Positions 1 through 9,666 of a DNA stretch of 64,000 nucleotides are shown here, in pieces (within the stretch, counting starts at the first letter, position 1; every line of letters starts with the position of its first letter). The stretch is from Psychrobacter sp. JCM 18903 (GTDB lineage Bacteria; Pseudomonadota; Gammaproteobacteria; Pseudomonadales; Moraxellaceae), in the NCBI RefSeq assembly GCF_000586475.1, contig NZ_BAWJ01000003.1, positions 1-64,000 of the forward strand, in the 5' to 3' direction. The notes beneath the pieces are model-generated. The model was not told the DNA's origin. It worked only from the letters and a program-made list of their open reading frames with translations, and ran no database searches. Both the position numbers and the translations under genes were made by a program.

Positions 1-64
1 CATGCTACTTATTAATCATGCTACTTATTAATCATGCTACTTATTAATCATGCTACTTATTAAT
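1..64. repeat. Tandem repeat, 4 x 16 bp
   Basis: Four identical head-to-tail copies of CATGCTACTTATTAAT fill the first 64 bases, and the next four bases (CATG) begin a fifth copy. The array starts at the window edge, so the true copy number is unknown. There are no spacers, so this is not a CRISPR array. It lies beyond the terminator downstream of infA. Confidence 0.9.
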
Positions 65-110
65 CATGATTTAAAAGTTTGAAAGTAAGTCAACTCATAA
101 AATTTAGACA

Positions 111-141
111 AAAAATACCGCTGAAATTTAGCGGTATTTTT
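111..141. terminator. Bidirectional rho-independent terminator
   Basis: A perfect 12-base stem (AAAAATACCGCT pairing with AGCGGTATTTTT) encloses a 7-base loop, with an A-run on one side and a T-run on the other, so it can work in both directions. It lies about 190 bases beyond the end of infA and probably ends that transcript. Confidence 0.75.
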
Positions 142-331
142 ATGATAAAAACAAATAACTAAGACTGAATAACTAAAATATTGATAGGCAATAATGAGCA
201 GGTTAGCATTTTCATTATTATTATCAGTTAAACCACCCAAGCGTCTATATCAGCTATCAGCGAAAAGAAGCCATTTAGAAACCAGCTGTATTTATATAAA
301 TGCTTTTATAACCATTTTAGTGTATAAGAAA

Positions 332-553
332 TTAGTTTTTGCCACGATAAGTAATACGACCTTTTGATAGGTCATAAGGTGTCATTTCGACCTTAACTTT
401 ATCACCTGTCAAGATACGGATATAATGCTTACGCATCTTACCTGAGATGTGAGCAATGATTTCGTGTCCGTTTTCTAAACGAACTCTAAACAGGGTATTC
501 GGAAGGGTGTCAATGACTTCGCCTTCAAATTCAATAATATCGTCTTTTGCCAT
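332..553 (-). CDS. infA: Translation initiation factor IF-1
   Basis: IF-1 binds the 30S A site during initiation and helps IF-2 and IF-3 select the initiator tRNA. The 73-residue product is close to the usual 72 residues. It shows the S1/OB-fold core with the family hallmarks [23 protein letters not shown] and [10 protein letters not shown], and ends with the SKGRI segment. An in-frame start lies 4 codons further upstream, but the family begins at MAKDD, so I use position 553. No clear Shine-Dalgarno sequence is visible. It is a single gene followed on the same strand by the hairpin at 111-141. Confidence 0.97.
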   Translation of the reverse strand: MAKDDIIEFEGEVIDTLPNTLFRVRLENGHEIIAHISGKMRKHYIRILTGDKVKVEMTPYDLSKGRITYRGKN

Positions 554-674
554 AGTTGGTATCAATCAATTAAAAATAAGCCCATATTATACGTAAGTTA
601 GCGGATTAAAGCAATACAGCACTAGGTTTTTACTTGACAGCCTGTAACCGTTATGTATGCCAACTCCTATTTAT

Positions 675-1529
675 TTAATCAGGTAAATTTAGCCAAATAG
701 GGGTTAAAGGAGTATTTGGCAGTCGTTGTTGAAAATGCTCAGGATAGTAAGCACTGATAAAATATAAACCATCACCAGAGGCAGTAGGCGGTGCGATAGT
801 ACGATCTTTTTTGGCTAAAATATCTAAAAAGGCTTCTGGCTGCAACTCGTGTCGACCGATGGCATACAAAGTGCCCATTAAGTTACGAACCATATGATGC
901 AAAAATCCATCTGCTTGAATGTCAAAAACGATAAACTGACCATGGGCAAAGAGTCTTGCGTGACTGACTGAGCGTACTGGTTGATTAGACTGGCAAGCAG
1001 CGGCGCGGTAGCTACTAAAATCGTGAGTACCGACGATCTCAGCCGCCGCCAGTTGCATCGCTGCTAAATCGAGCGGTTCATAGATGTGAGTGACTTGGTG
1101 ATTCAAAATAGCAGGGCGCTGTGCTTGATTCAGCGTGATGTAGCGATAGCGACGGGCAATGGCACCAAAACGCGCATGAAAGTCGTCAGGCATTGGTTGA
1201 ATCCAGCGCAGGGCGATATCATCAGGCAATAGACTGTTTACTCCGCGCAGCCAGTTATGAGTAGGACGATAGGCACGTGTCGTAAAGTGGGCAATCATAT
1301 TGCTGGCATGAACGCTTGCATCGGTACGACCAGCCGCGACGACCTCTACCGTCTCATTTGCGACTTTACCGATAGCGGTTTCTAATGCTTCCTGTACGCC
1401 TAATACTTCTCGTTGCCGCTGCCAGCCATGATAGCGCGTGCCCAAAAACTCAATTGCAATGGCTAATGTATAGGTTGGGGGCGTTTCAGCGTTGATGCTG
1501 TTAATCTCGGACATGTTAATCTCGGACAT
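675..1529 (-). CDS. truA: tRNA pseudouridine(38-40) synthase TruA
   Basis: TruA converts uridines 38-40 in the anticodon arm of many tRNAs to pseudouridine. The 284-residue protein carries the catalytic motif GRTDASVHA with the nucleophile at about Asp70, and an early GTRYHGWQRQ segment typical of the family. The first ten residues are a perfect duplication (MSEIN twice) caused by a 15-bp direct repeat, so there are two equivalent ATG starts five codons apart. Neither has an obvious Shine-Dalgarno sequence. The next gene upstream on this strand is the asparaginase, about 60 bases away, so the two may be cotranscribed. Confidence 0.95.
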   Translation of the reverse strand: MSEINMSEINSINAETPPTYTLAIAIEFLGTRYHGWQRQREVLGVQEALETAIGKVANETVEVVAAGRTDASVHASNMIAHFTTRAYRPTHNWLRGVNSLLPDDIALRWIQPMPDDFHARFGAIARRYRYITLNQAQRPAILNHQVTHIYEPLDLAAMQLAAAEIVGTHDFSSYRAAACQSNQPVRSVSHARLFAHGQFIVFDIQADGFLHHMVRNLMGTLYAIGRHELQPEAFLDILAKKDRTIAPPTASGDGLYFISAYYPEHFQQRLPNTPLTPIWLNLPD

Positions 1530-1588
1530 GGTTGGTATTGGATATTTTCGTATTGGCGCCTATAAATATAAACATATTTAACGATAGT

Positions 1589-2689
1589 CTAACGTTTTTT
1601 GATAGTGGTGCCCGCCTGATTGACATTGTTCAACCAACGTTGTCTGCGCCGAGCGGGATTGTCATAACGCAGCGATAGCCATAGCAGCCGTGCATATATA
1701 GCGGGAATCGTTAAGCGTCCGCCAGCAATCACATGATACTCATATTGCCAACTACCAGCCGCATAGCTGTCACTGACACCGCCAAATGGAGATTGGCTAG
1801 CGCATATCACCATGTGGCCGTTTTTATAAGCAAGCTCTAGTGCCTCTGCTAGCGCTTGCGAATAAGGAACATTACCTGCGCCAAATCCTAACAGGATAAT
1901 GCCACATGGCGGCTGTGATAATAACGCCTGTAGCTGACTAGTCATTACCTCAGTGTCGTTTGGCAAGCAATATAAAGCATGAATGCGTGCTTGCTCAGCC
2001 CGAGATTCGATATGGTCAATCATTGCTTGCTGATCATCGAGCCAATGCTGGCGGCGGGTATCCGGTAAGTTTTTGATATAACTATTGGCAGGATAGGCAG
2101 CTCTGGAGTGACCCGTAAATGCCATCAAATCATGGCTATGAATTTTTTGTACCGTTTGCGCAGGCCAAGACTCACCGCCAAAAGCAATCTTCACACCCGA
2201 CTCACCAGCAGCAGCCAGTTTTAATGAATCGCTGAGGTTATCCCATGCGTCGCTATGGTCATCGATATCATAGGAATGTATCACCTCGCTGTCTAACAGT
2301 GGGCGCATACTACCAGTGACGACTATACAAATATCACTGCCAGCAAACGCTTCTGCTAAAAACGCACCCAAATAACTCAAAGTATCTGTACCAGTGATAA
2401 GCACAAAACGCCTGTCGCTTTGTGCATAGGCTGCTAGCAAAAGCTGATAAAAATGTACAAAGTCGTTAGGGGTAAGTTGGCTACTGTCTTTAATTAAGGC
2501 GTTATCCAGCCATGAGATTTGAGGCAAGTGGTTAGCGTTATCTTGGTCAGTCAATAGCTTTTGTAAAGTTGGTAAGAATATTTCTGCTGATAACGGTGCT
2601 AAGGGTCGTCCATAGCTACCAAAAGTACCGCCAGCATAAATAAGTTGGACAGGATTGGATAATGTATTTGTCATAGCAGAAAATGGCAT
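1589..2689 (-). CDS. ansA: L-asparaginase (type I-like)
   Basis: The enzyme hydrolyses asparagine to aspartate and ammonia. Both asparaginase signatures are present: the N-terminal threonine loop (YAGGTFGS, residues 19-26) and the second motif ITGTDTLSYLGAFLAEA with T-D-T at about 101-103. No signal peptide is visible, which fits a cytoplasmic type I enzyme. The length (366 residues) is slightly above the usual 330-350. A second ATG at position 2674 would remove five residues, and nothing in the sequence decides between them. The choice of ansA over a glutaminase-asparaginase is from general architecture only. Confidence 0.85.
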   Translation of the reverse strand: MPFSAMTNTLSNPVQLIYAGGTFGSYGRPLAPLSAEIFLPTLQKLLTDQDNANHLPQISWLDNALIKDSSQLTPNDFVHFYQLLLAAYAQSDRRFVLITGTDTLSYLGAFLAEAFAGSDICIVVTGSMRPLLDSEVIHSYDIDDHSDAWDNLSDSLKLAAAGESGVKIAFGGESWPAQTVQKIHSHDLMAFTGHSRAAYPANSYIKNLPDTRRQHWLDDQQAMIDHIESRAEQARIHALYCLPNDTEVMTSQLQALLSQPPCGIILLGFGAGNVPYSQALAEALELAYKNGHMVICASQSPFGGVSDSYAAGSWQYEYHVIAGGRLTIPAIYARLLWLSLRYDNPARRRQRWLNNVNQAGTTIKKR

Positions 2690-2787
2690 AGTATGAGCCG
2701 TAATAAAGAAGTATGTGATAAAAAAGAGAGTTTAAGGTTGGATGCTAATAGCGCTCAGTAATAATAAATAGTATAAAGGTTAAATGC

Positions 2788-2832
2788 AAAAAAAATCAGC
2801 AAGTATTCTTAGTGTTATAGAATACTTGCTGA
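2788..2832 (-). terminator. Rho-independent terminator of the fimV locus
   Basis: Read on the minus strand, a 13-base perfect stem (CAGCAAGTATTCT and its complement) with an 8-base loop is followed by a run of eight T. It begins about 20 bases after the stop codon of the TPR-containing gene and is a strong intrinsic terminator. Confidence 0.9.
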
Positions 2833-2851
2833 CAAAAGAACGATGTGGCTT

Positions 2852-4480
2852 TTACGCAGTACGAGCTAGTAATACTTTTGCTTGGTTCTGTTGCTCACTA
2901 GTGCCCTGAATTAATACCTCATTCAATAAGCGTTTGGCACTGTCGTATTCACCCAATTGTAAATATTGGCCTGCCAAATCTAGCGTAACTTGAGTGCTAT
3001 CTAATGATTTCACAAAGTCAAAGTCGGCCGCAAAGCGCGAGGAAAAGTCTTCTGCTGTTTCAGCGGCATCTTCGGCGGTAAGGGTAGACTCGTCCTCAAT
3101 TGGAGCAACTGGGCTGAGTGCTGTTGAAGAGTGAGTATCGAATTCATTGTCTAATAAAGAGTTATCATCGAACAGCAACGGGGCTGTCGGTGTGATACTA
3201 GATTCTTCAGCAAGAGCATATTCTGAATCATTATTATCAAGCGATTGTGCTTCGAGATTAATATTTTCAAAGCTCTCAGTTTCAAAGCTCTCAGTTTCAA
3301 AACGATCTTCTTCAATAATGAAGTTATCAGTATCACTATTTTCTTCAAGTACAGGTGCTTCGCTTTCTGTTAATGTTTCTATATCGTTTGGCGCATCGAG
3401 ACTGTCTAAAGACAAAGTGAAATCATTTTCTTCGTCATTTTGGACAGTGTTGATAGACAATGCTTCAGCAGTTTCGTCAACACCTTTATCGACATCAGTT
3501 GCTAGATCATCAAAGTCTAAAATGAACGCGTCATCTTCTAGTGTCATTTCATCGTTAATACTATCAGGGCGTTCTGGAATGACAGAATCCGTTGCCTGCG
3601 CATCAGTTTCTTCAGATGAATCAAAGCTAAAGTCAAAATCACTAAGATCATTGAGATCATTATCTTCTGCGGACACCGCGACATCATTATCAGTTATGTC
3701 GATATTGGCAGTGTTCAGGCTTTCATCATCTGTCATCTCTAATGATGACGTGACTGGCGTCGTATCAGTCGCCTCAGATGGGCTAATATTACTCTCTAAA
3801 TCACTCAGCGTAAGATCAAAGTTATCTTCTACATCGTCGCTAGTAAGACTGGTCTCATAAGATGTGTTTATTACTGCCGAATTAGACAGGCTGTCGTCTA
3901 GCATCGTACTACGGTTATCTTCAGAGGTTGCTGGCTGATCAGATAGCGCGTTCTTACTACCGATTTGATTAATCGGTAAGTCAAAATCTATGCTTTCAAA
4001 ATGGCTATTATCTTCTACGGGTGCCTCTTTTGCTGCGACTTGATTCTGCTCTTCCGAAAATAAAGCTTTTAACTCATCAGCTAGCGCAAGACTTTTTGAG
4101 TCGCTTTGCGCCTTGATGGCATCATAAACTTTATTAAAGTTCTCTGGCTGATTAATAGTCGCGTATATACTGAGTAATTTAACAGACAATTGGCCATCAT
4201 TCGGTTTTTCGCTTAGGCCGCGACTGAGGGTTTCAATGGCTTTGTCATAACGCTGCTGATCCATGAAGCGCTGGGCAATCGTAATATGATCGAACTTATT
4301 GTCATCATCTTTGTGGCTTTGGGCAGGAGTTTTGTGATCCGTTTTTGGCATCGGAGCTGGCGTGGCGGTACTCATTCCCAGCTGCGCTGAGGGCTTTTGC
4401 GCTTTCTTTTTGTACAATAGTAAACCGGCTACTATTAGAATAAGTACCAATCCGGCGATGATATATAGCATATTGTCCAT
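2852..4480 (-). CDS. fimV: FimV C-terminal half: membrane-anchored acidic TPR protein
   Basis: This gene encodes the part of FimV that normally follows the periplasmic region: one membrane helix (MLYIIAGLVLILIVAGLLLY, about residues 4-23), then KKK, a TPR-like helical segment (about 65-130, RFMDQQRYDKAIETLSRGL), a long acidic low-complexity linker, and a conserved C-terminal helix pair (DLAGQYLQLGEYDSAKRLLNEVL). FimV anchors peptidoglycan-bound factors for type IV pilus function and polarity. I chose the ATG at 4480 because GGGAG precedes it by five bases. In-frame codons reach eight codons further up, and a TGA stop lies just before that. A 15-bp direct repeat makes the FETESFETESFEN stretch. 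In most species this is not a separate gene. Confidence 0.8.
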   Translation of the reverse strand: MDNMLYIIAGLVLILIVAGLLLYKKKAQKPSAQLGMSTATPAPMPKTDHKTPAQSHKDDDNKFDHITIAQRFMDQQRYDKAIETLSRGLSEKPNDGQLSVKLLSIYATINQPENFNKVYDAIKAQSDSKSLALADELKALFSEEQNQVAAKEAPVEDNSHFESIDFDLPINQIGSKNALSDQPATSEDNRSTMLDDSLSNSAVINTSYETSLTSDDVEDNFDLTLSDLESNISPSEATDTTPVTSSLEMTDDESLNTANIDITDNDVAVSAEDNDLNDLSDFDFSFDSSEETDAQATDSVIPERPDSINDEMTLEDDAFILDFDDLATDVDKGVDETAEALSINTVQNDEENDFTLSLDSLDAPNDIETLTESEAPVLEENSDTDNFIIEEDRFETESFETESFENINLEAQSLDNNDSEYALAEESSITPTAPLLFDDNSLLDNEFDTHSSTALSPVAPIEDESTLTAEDAAETAEDFSSRFAADFDFVKSLDSTQVTLDLAGQYLQLGEYDSAKRLLNEVLIQGTSEQQNQAKVLLARTA

Positions 4481-4531
4481 AGTTACTCCCACGCCTATGA
4501 TCACAGCACACTGCGTTGATCAGTTAGGCAA

Positions 4532-6266
4532 TTATTGATTGCGTAGTTTTTTGAGACGAGCTTGGAGCTCAGCCAGTTTTTGGTTTTGTAATTGAATTTT
4601 TCTTGTATAGCTATCAAGTGCACTGCTGGTTTTTGACAGCTGCTGAGCTTGAGCTGCCGTACTTTGTCTTGAGGCCTTGAGCGTGGCTAATATATCTGTG
4701 CTGAGACCATTACCTGTTGCCGCTGCTGATGTTGCTTGGGTGCCATCTGCGTTGCCATTACGACCAGGTGCGAGCACTGAAAATTGTGCTTTTGGCAGCG
4801 TTTGTGTTTTAGTAATCATGGGTTTTTTGCGCTGTTTAGCGACTTGATTTGTTTCAGACGGTTTTTTAGAGGGTGCTTTTGCGGCCTTTTTTACCACAGG
4901 TGTGTTTGCTCTGCGGCTATATTGTCTTTGCGCCTCAATCGCCGCTTCTAGTTTTTGTTGTGATGGTACAACATCGTAACTGGGCAAGCTAAGCTTGGCA
5001 TCCGCTTTGAGTTGACCCGCGTCTTTATTAATAAAGGCGTCAGGGTTTTGCTTCTGAATCTGCTTCATTACTGTTTGAATGTCTAAGTTATTTTCTTGCG
5101 CAATTTGCTGTGCAATAATCCATAGACTGTCGTTGCGCTGTACTTGATATTGGGACGCAGTAGTAGTGCTGGCTGCCGTACTGATAGAGGCGTTGTTGGT
5201 GACACTAGATGGGACAGTGGCGATAGCTGTATTGCTGGTATCAAGACTGGCTTTTGGTGTACTCGCTTTGTTGTCACTCGGCGGTGGCATAATAGGAGAA
5301 GCGGCCATCATGCCAGCTTCTGATTTGCTACTCGGCTGTATCTGGCGAGTGACTTGGATATTCAGAATATCGAGCTGTTTATCAGTGACAGCTGTAGCTG
5401 ATAGACTATTGTCTATTGGCATGGTGTTGTTATTGACTAGGGCTGTATCATTCGCTACATTCTTAGCAGAATTGAGGTCGATATTGCTGTTACCCATTGC
5501 ACTCAAGCGACCATTGTCTAATCGACTGGTTGGATTACGATTATTGTCGTTAGCGTTAAGAGTGTTGTTAACGTTGTTTAAACGACCGTTATCTAGCCGG
5601 CTAGGCGCATAAGCAAGATTGTTGCCTTGCGAGGTAGGAGTCGTTGTAGGTGCTTGGATATTAGGTGCTGGCAATTTAGACGCCACCAACTCGCTCGTTG
5701 ACGAGTGAGTAGTCGCTAGTATGGGCGATAATGTTAATGGCGGCGGTGCACCTTCTCTAACGGTCAACGGTTTAGCCGCATTAGAGGACACACTGTAGAT
5801 TGGGTTTCTTTGCGCCAGTAACGATATTTTTAGGCGTGTCAATGGGCAGACGGCTATTGAGCGGCATCAACAATGTCTTGGGAATGACGTTGCGTTGACC
5901 CTTATCATTTATGTTTAAAACCACATCAGCAAAAGGTGTGGATACAGGTTTTGAGGTAGTAATAAATACTTGACCGCTGGTCGCTGAGGTAGGTTTAAAA
6001 CGTACGGTCATCGAATCAGTTTGGGCTAAGCCCATTTGCTGATAAATAGTAGAGTTTGCCAAACTTGCTGAAAAGTCAGCGGCTCGAATATCACTGACCA
6101 CAATGCTCGCAGCTAACGGCTCATGCTGGGCAGAGGTCACAACAGTCTTGCCAATCGTTGCAGCTTGTGCACTCGATACGAGAGCCGCATAGCCTACGGA
6201 ACAAAGTAGTGCCATCGAGACCGCGCGATGTACCGTAGTCAACCGATGAGATAAATGACAAGACAT
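4532..6266 (-). CDS. fimV: FimV periplasmic half (N-terminal domain plus LysM), frame broken
   Basis: The N-terminal part (5781-6266) has a signal peptide ending AQA before ATIGKTVV and the FimV N-terminal domain (about 30-150). The reading frame then changes between 5781 and 5842. The second frame (4532-5842) contains proline/asparagine-rich linker with SRLDNGRL twice, a LysM domain (YQVQRNDSLWIIAQQIA), and a C-terminal coiled coil ending in LQARLKKLRNQ. LysM binds peptidoglycan. Start 6266 is supported by AAAGGT upstream and by the signal peptide. Joining the frames needs one extra or two missing bases, unlike other breaks in this window. The protein has no membrane helix of its own; the neighbouring downstream gene supplies it. 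Confidence 0.78.
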
Positions 6267-6376
6267 GTGCAGACCTTTAAGATATAAGTTATCTGTGCTG
6301 TTATAACAAAATACCATTTAGTTACCAGTTTATTTCACAACTGTTGTGGACAATACAAAAAATGTTTGAGTATTGT

Positions 6377-7597
6377 CTAATCTCGCTTTCTATCCAGCAG
6401 CATTGCATCGCCATAACTAAAGAAGCGATAGTGTTCTTTAATCGCATGTTGATAAGCATGCTCAATGGCATCTTTACCCGAAAATGCCGACACCAGCATT
6501 AACAACGTTGATTTGGGTAAATGGAAATTGGTCAACAGTCGATCTATCACACCAAACTTAAACCCTGGGTAAATGAATATATCGGTATCACCTGACCAGC
6601 TGGAGAGAGGCTGCCCATTAACGGCTGTTTTTTGATAAGCCGTTTCGAGCACGCGAGTGACCGTGGTGCCAATAGCGATGACTTGTTTACCATTCGCATG
6701 GGTTTGGTTGATGAGTTCGGCTGTTGCTTGTGGTAAATGTGCATATTCACTATGCATGGTGTGATTGAGCAAGTTGTCCGTTTTTACTGGCGCAAATGTA
6801 CCAGCGCCAACGTGTAAAGTTACAAAAGCCGTACGAATACCTTTTGCCGCAAGTTTGCTCAGTACCGATTCATCAAAGTGTAAGCTTGCAGTCGGTGCAG
6901 CCACACTCGCAAGCTTGGTTGGATCATGAAAAACCGTTTGATAACGAGTATTGTCTGTCTCATCCGCATGGCGTTCAAAGTAGGGGGGAATAGGTAGTTC
7001 GCCATAAAGCTCTAAATGCGGCAAGATCGGCGCATCAAACGCTAAAATGAATAAGTTGTCTTGACGACCAATCATCACCGCCTTCATATGACCGTCAGCA
7101 AGCTGCAAGTGTTGTCCAAGTTTGAGCGCTTTACTGGCTTTAACATGGCAAAGTGCAATATGTTCTTGATTCACGGCTTTGTCATTTGCAGCTTCTACAG
7201 ATTTTTCAGCCTCTACATATAAAGTCGCTGTCTCTAAATCTGAGATATCAACCAAACGTTCAATCAATACTTCAAGCTTACCGCCAGTATCCTTTTGTCC
7301 AAAAAGACGCGCTTTCATCACCTTTGTATCATTAAATACAATCAAATCACCCTCATTTAATAACTCAGGTAACTCAGTGAATAAGCGATCTTCTACAAGC
7401 GTAGAGTCTTTTTGATTATTGGCAGGCAAATACAAAAGTTTTGAGGCAGAACGCTGTGAGAGAGGATAGCGTGCAATCAGGCTATCTGGCAGCTCATAAT
7501 CATAGTCATCAACGCTCAAATAGTTCAAACCATTGTTGTTTTTTTCGGCATCAATTGAGGCGGCAGTAGTAGAGTCTATAGTGTGAAAATCGGTCAT
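6377..7597 (-). CDS. queA: tRNA preQ1(34) S-adenosylmethionine ribosyltransferase-isomerase QueA
   Basis: QueA transfers and isomerises the ribosyl moiety of SAM onto preQ1 at the tRNA wobble base, giving epoxyqueuosine. The sequence shows DYDYELPDSLIARYPL, the DLIVFNDTKVMKARL segment, LHVGAGTFAPV and the C-terminal NFHLPKSTLLMLVSAFSG, all QueA hallmarks, and ends FFSYGDAMLL. At 406 residues it is longer than the E. coli enzyme (about 356), with an extra N-terminal ~28 residues and an insertion in the middle. The ATG at 7597 is preferred over the TTG two codons upstream. It is not adjacent to tgt in this window. Confidence 0.95.
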   Translation of the reverse strand: MTDFHTIDSTTAASIDAEKNNNGLNYLSVDDYDYELPDSLIARYPLSQRSASKLLYLPANNQKDSTLVEDRLFTELPELLNEGDLIVFNDTKVMKARLFGQKDTGGKLEVLIERLVDISDLETATLYVEAEKSVEAANDKAVNQEHIALCHVKASKALKLGQHLQLADGHMKAVMIGRQDNLFILAFDAPILPHLELYGELPIPPYFERHADETDNTRYQTVFHDPTKLASVAAPTASLHFDESVLSKLAAKGIRTAFVTLHVGAGTFAPVKTDNLLNHTMHSEYAHLPQATAELINQTHANGKQVIAIGTTVTRVLETAYQKTAVNGQPLSSWSGDTDIFIYPGFKFGVIDRLLTNFHLPKSTLLMLVSAFSGKDAIEHAYQHAIKEHYRFFSYGDAMLLDRKRD

Positions 7598-7763
7598 AAT
7601 CAATCTTTAAATGAATGTAAATTTTGGCGTAATTGTAGCAGAAACGAGGTCATGAAAGGACAGTTTAGTAACGACTCATGCGCACAAAATGGTTTGTATA
7701 TTGAATCGCCTAAGCATTAATTATTAGAATGAATAATCAACAGAAGCAATGAGCATCAGTATG

Positions 7764-8848
7764 TTAGTCAAACAAATTTAACTGCGGCAACAATTGGGCG
7801 GCAGGTGCTAATGAAGAGAAAGTAACACCGACTAAGCGGATAGGTAGCTCACGAGGAATGTCTAAAAACAGTTTGTCTAACCAATAATGGGCAGAATCAG
7901 CACTGTTAAAGGCAGTTGATAGCGTGTGTGAGCGGGTGATTTGAGTGAAGTCTGCGTATTTAACTTTTAGAGTAATGGTATAGGCGACCAGCTGTTTTTG
8001 TTGCAGTTGATGAAAGGCATCGGCATTTTGTTCATAAATTTGTATACGTAACTCATGGTTATTACTTAGATTGTCTTTGAATGTGGTCTCAGAACCCACA
8101 GATTTATGCGCGCGCTCAGATTTGACAGCACGCTCATCACGCCCATGGGCAATATCGTGATAAAACTGTCCACGCTTGCCGAACTCCTGCACCAATACAG
8201 CCGCTTGCATTCGCTTGAGATCCGCGCCAGTACTTACACCCATCGCATGTAAGCGCTTGGCAGTGGCTTTACCAATACCATGAAAGCGCTCGATAGGTAG
8301 CGTACTGATAAAGGCATCAGCGTCCGCTGGCGTGATAATGGCCGTACCATTGGGCTTATTGATATCAGAGGCAATTTTAGCCAACATCTTGTTAAACGAC
8401 ACACCTGCTGAGGCCGTTAATCCAGTATGCGCTAGTATTTGTGCCCTTAGCCAGTTCGCCATCAAGGTCGCTGAGCCTTTATGGACATGTAGCCCTGTAA
8501 CATCGAGATACGCCTCATCTAGAGACAATGGTTCAACATGTGGCGTTAAGCGGTACATAATCTGGCGAATATCGCTACTAACTGCGCGATAAACCTCAAA
8601 ACGTGGCCTAACAAAAATGACTTCTGGCAACGTTTACGCGCCTCATAACAAGACATGGCAGAGTGTACACCAAATTTACGTACTTCATAGCTGGCTGCTG
8701 CGACCACACCGCGACCACTTGGATCGCCACCAACCACCAGTGGCTTACCGCGCAGTTCAGGAAAGTCACGCTGCTCCACACTGGCATAAAAAGCATCCAT
8801 GTCTATATGAATGATTTTACGGGGGCTAGCATTTATAGAAGTTGTCAT
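7764..8848 (-). CDS. dinB: DNA polymerase IV (DinB), frame broken by one missing base
   Basis: This is a Y-family translesion polymerase. The N-terminal frame has [15 protein letters not shown] (catalytic Asp) and [16 protein letters not shown], and the C-terminal frame has the second catalytic motif [11 protein letters not shown], the helix-hairpin-helix region ([16 protein letters not shown]) and the little-finger domain. The two frames meet at 8626-8627, where GG stands for an expected GGG. With that base restored the gene codes for about 361 residues, close to the 351 of E. coli, with [12 protein letters not shown] across the junction. The ATG at 8848 is preferred over an in-frame GTG two codons earlier. 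The break is probably a sequencing error. Confidence 0.9.
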
Positions 8849-8854
8849 ACTCAC

Positions 8855-9338
8855 TATTTTACCTGATTCAAGCGCTTTGATTGAGTGTCAAAATTTGGAT
8901 TTATCGATAGACTCCTTTGTTAGGTTAGTAGAACGCTAGCAATGATATATGAATAATTTTATATGTCATAAATCTTATATATCATAGAGTTAGTTAATGA
9001 TAAACAGTAGTATTAATTCAAAAATATCGTATTTAGCAAACATATTTTTGCTATTAAATTGTTTAGGTCTACTGTAAATCAAACTCATTTGTACTCTTGC
9101 ACCACCTGTCGTATCAAGCTCACCGTTTGTCATAAATCTCACATTTAGATGTTACAGTTTTGATTCTGGTGTTTTACAATATAGTATCCGCGCTAATGGA
9201 TGACTGTAAAACAATAAGTAATGCCTTGTGTGCCTCTATGACCATTTAAAAAAGACATTGCTTATCGCTTATGCCAAGATCGAAAATGGAGTTTTGGTAA
9301 AATTAACTCTTTAAGAGCTTGATGTTAGAGAGTTTAGA
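8855..9338. other. Intergenic region, no gene seen
   Basis: These 480 bases separate dinB (minus) from the small plus-strand gene at 9357. They are AT-rich with several imperfect ATATAT palindromes around 8940-8990. I see no convincing gene, RNA or terminator; promoters for both flanking genes should lie here. Confidence 0.5.
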
Positions 9339-9356
9339 ATGACTAAGGAGCTGATG

Positions 9357-9602
9357 ATGAATAATGAACTAAAAGGGAGCGATTTAACAAGAGCGATGCT
9401 AGCACGCGGCGATAAAAAAGTATGGTGTGCGGTTTGTGATGATAGTGATGAACAAGCAATGATGGATCATTGTGGTAATGATTTTACGGCTTATATCGTG
9501 TCATTTCGTGACGGACATTTTTATTGCAATGCTGGCATGCCATGGGAATTTGCCGTGCCCATTAAGATAATTGCGGTGCTGCAATCTGAAATAGAGAAGT
9601 AA
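9357..9602 (+). CDS. Small hypothetical protein, 81 residues
   Basis: I do not recognise a family. The product is a soluble, mildly acidic protein with three cysteines (a CAVC pair near residues 24-27 and a later DHCGND), an aromatic-rich middle (FTAYIVSFRDGHFYCNAG) and a C-terminal amphipathic helix. No signal peptide or membrane segment is visible. AAGGAG lies six bases before the ATG at 9357, which decides the start over ATGs at 9339 and 9354. It stands alone, facing a minus-strand tRNA gene. Codon use looks ordinary, so it is likely a real gene. Confidence 0.7.
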   Translation: MNNELKGSDLTRAMLARGDKKVWCAVCDDSDEQAMMDHCGNDFTAYIVSFRDGHFYCNAGMPWEFAVPIKIIAVLQSEIEK

Positions 9603-9626
9603 GTGAAGCAATAATATTACCGGCAC

Positions 9627-9648
9627 AAAAAAACTCCTAATGAGGAGG
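9627..9648 (-). terminator. Terminator of the tRNA-Leu gene
   Basis: On the minus strand a short GC-containing hairpin (CTCCT, loop, AGGAG) is followed by seven T, starting about 20 bases after the CCA end of tRNA-Leu. Confidence 0.65.
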
Positions 9649-9666
9649 CTGATTTGTTACTAATAT

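Noticed and set aside
1..64. CRISPR array
   Set aside because: The units are contiguous with no spacers.
3147..3860. 237-residue Ser-rich plus-strand frame
   Set aside because: It is the antisense of the acidic linker of the FimV C-terminal gene; Asp/Glu codons read in reverse give Ser-rich frames. No ribosome site.
5166..5612. 148-residue plus-strand frame
   Set aside because: Antisense of the FimV LysM region; Leu/Ala composition comes from the Asn/Ser/Ala codons of the real gene.
6350..6376. Terminator between queA and fimV
   Set aside because: GACAATAC and GTATTGTC can pair, but the stem is short, the loop long, and no T-run follows.
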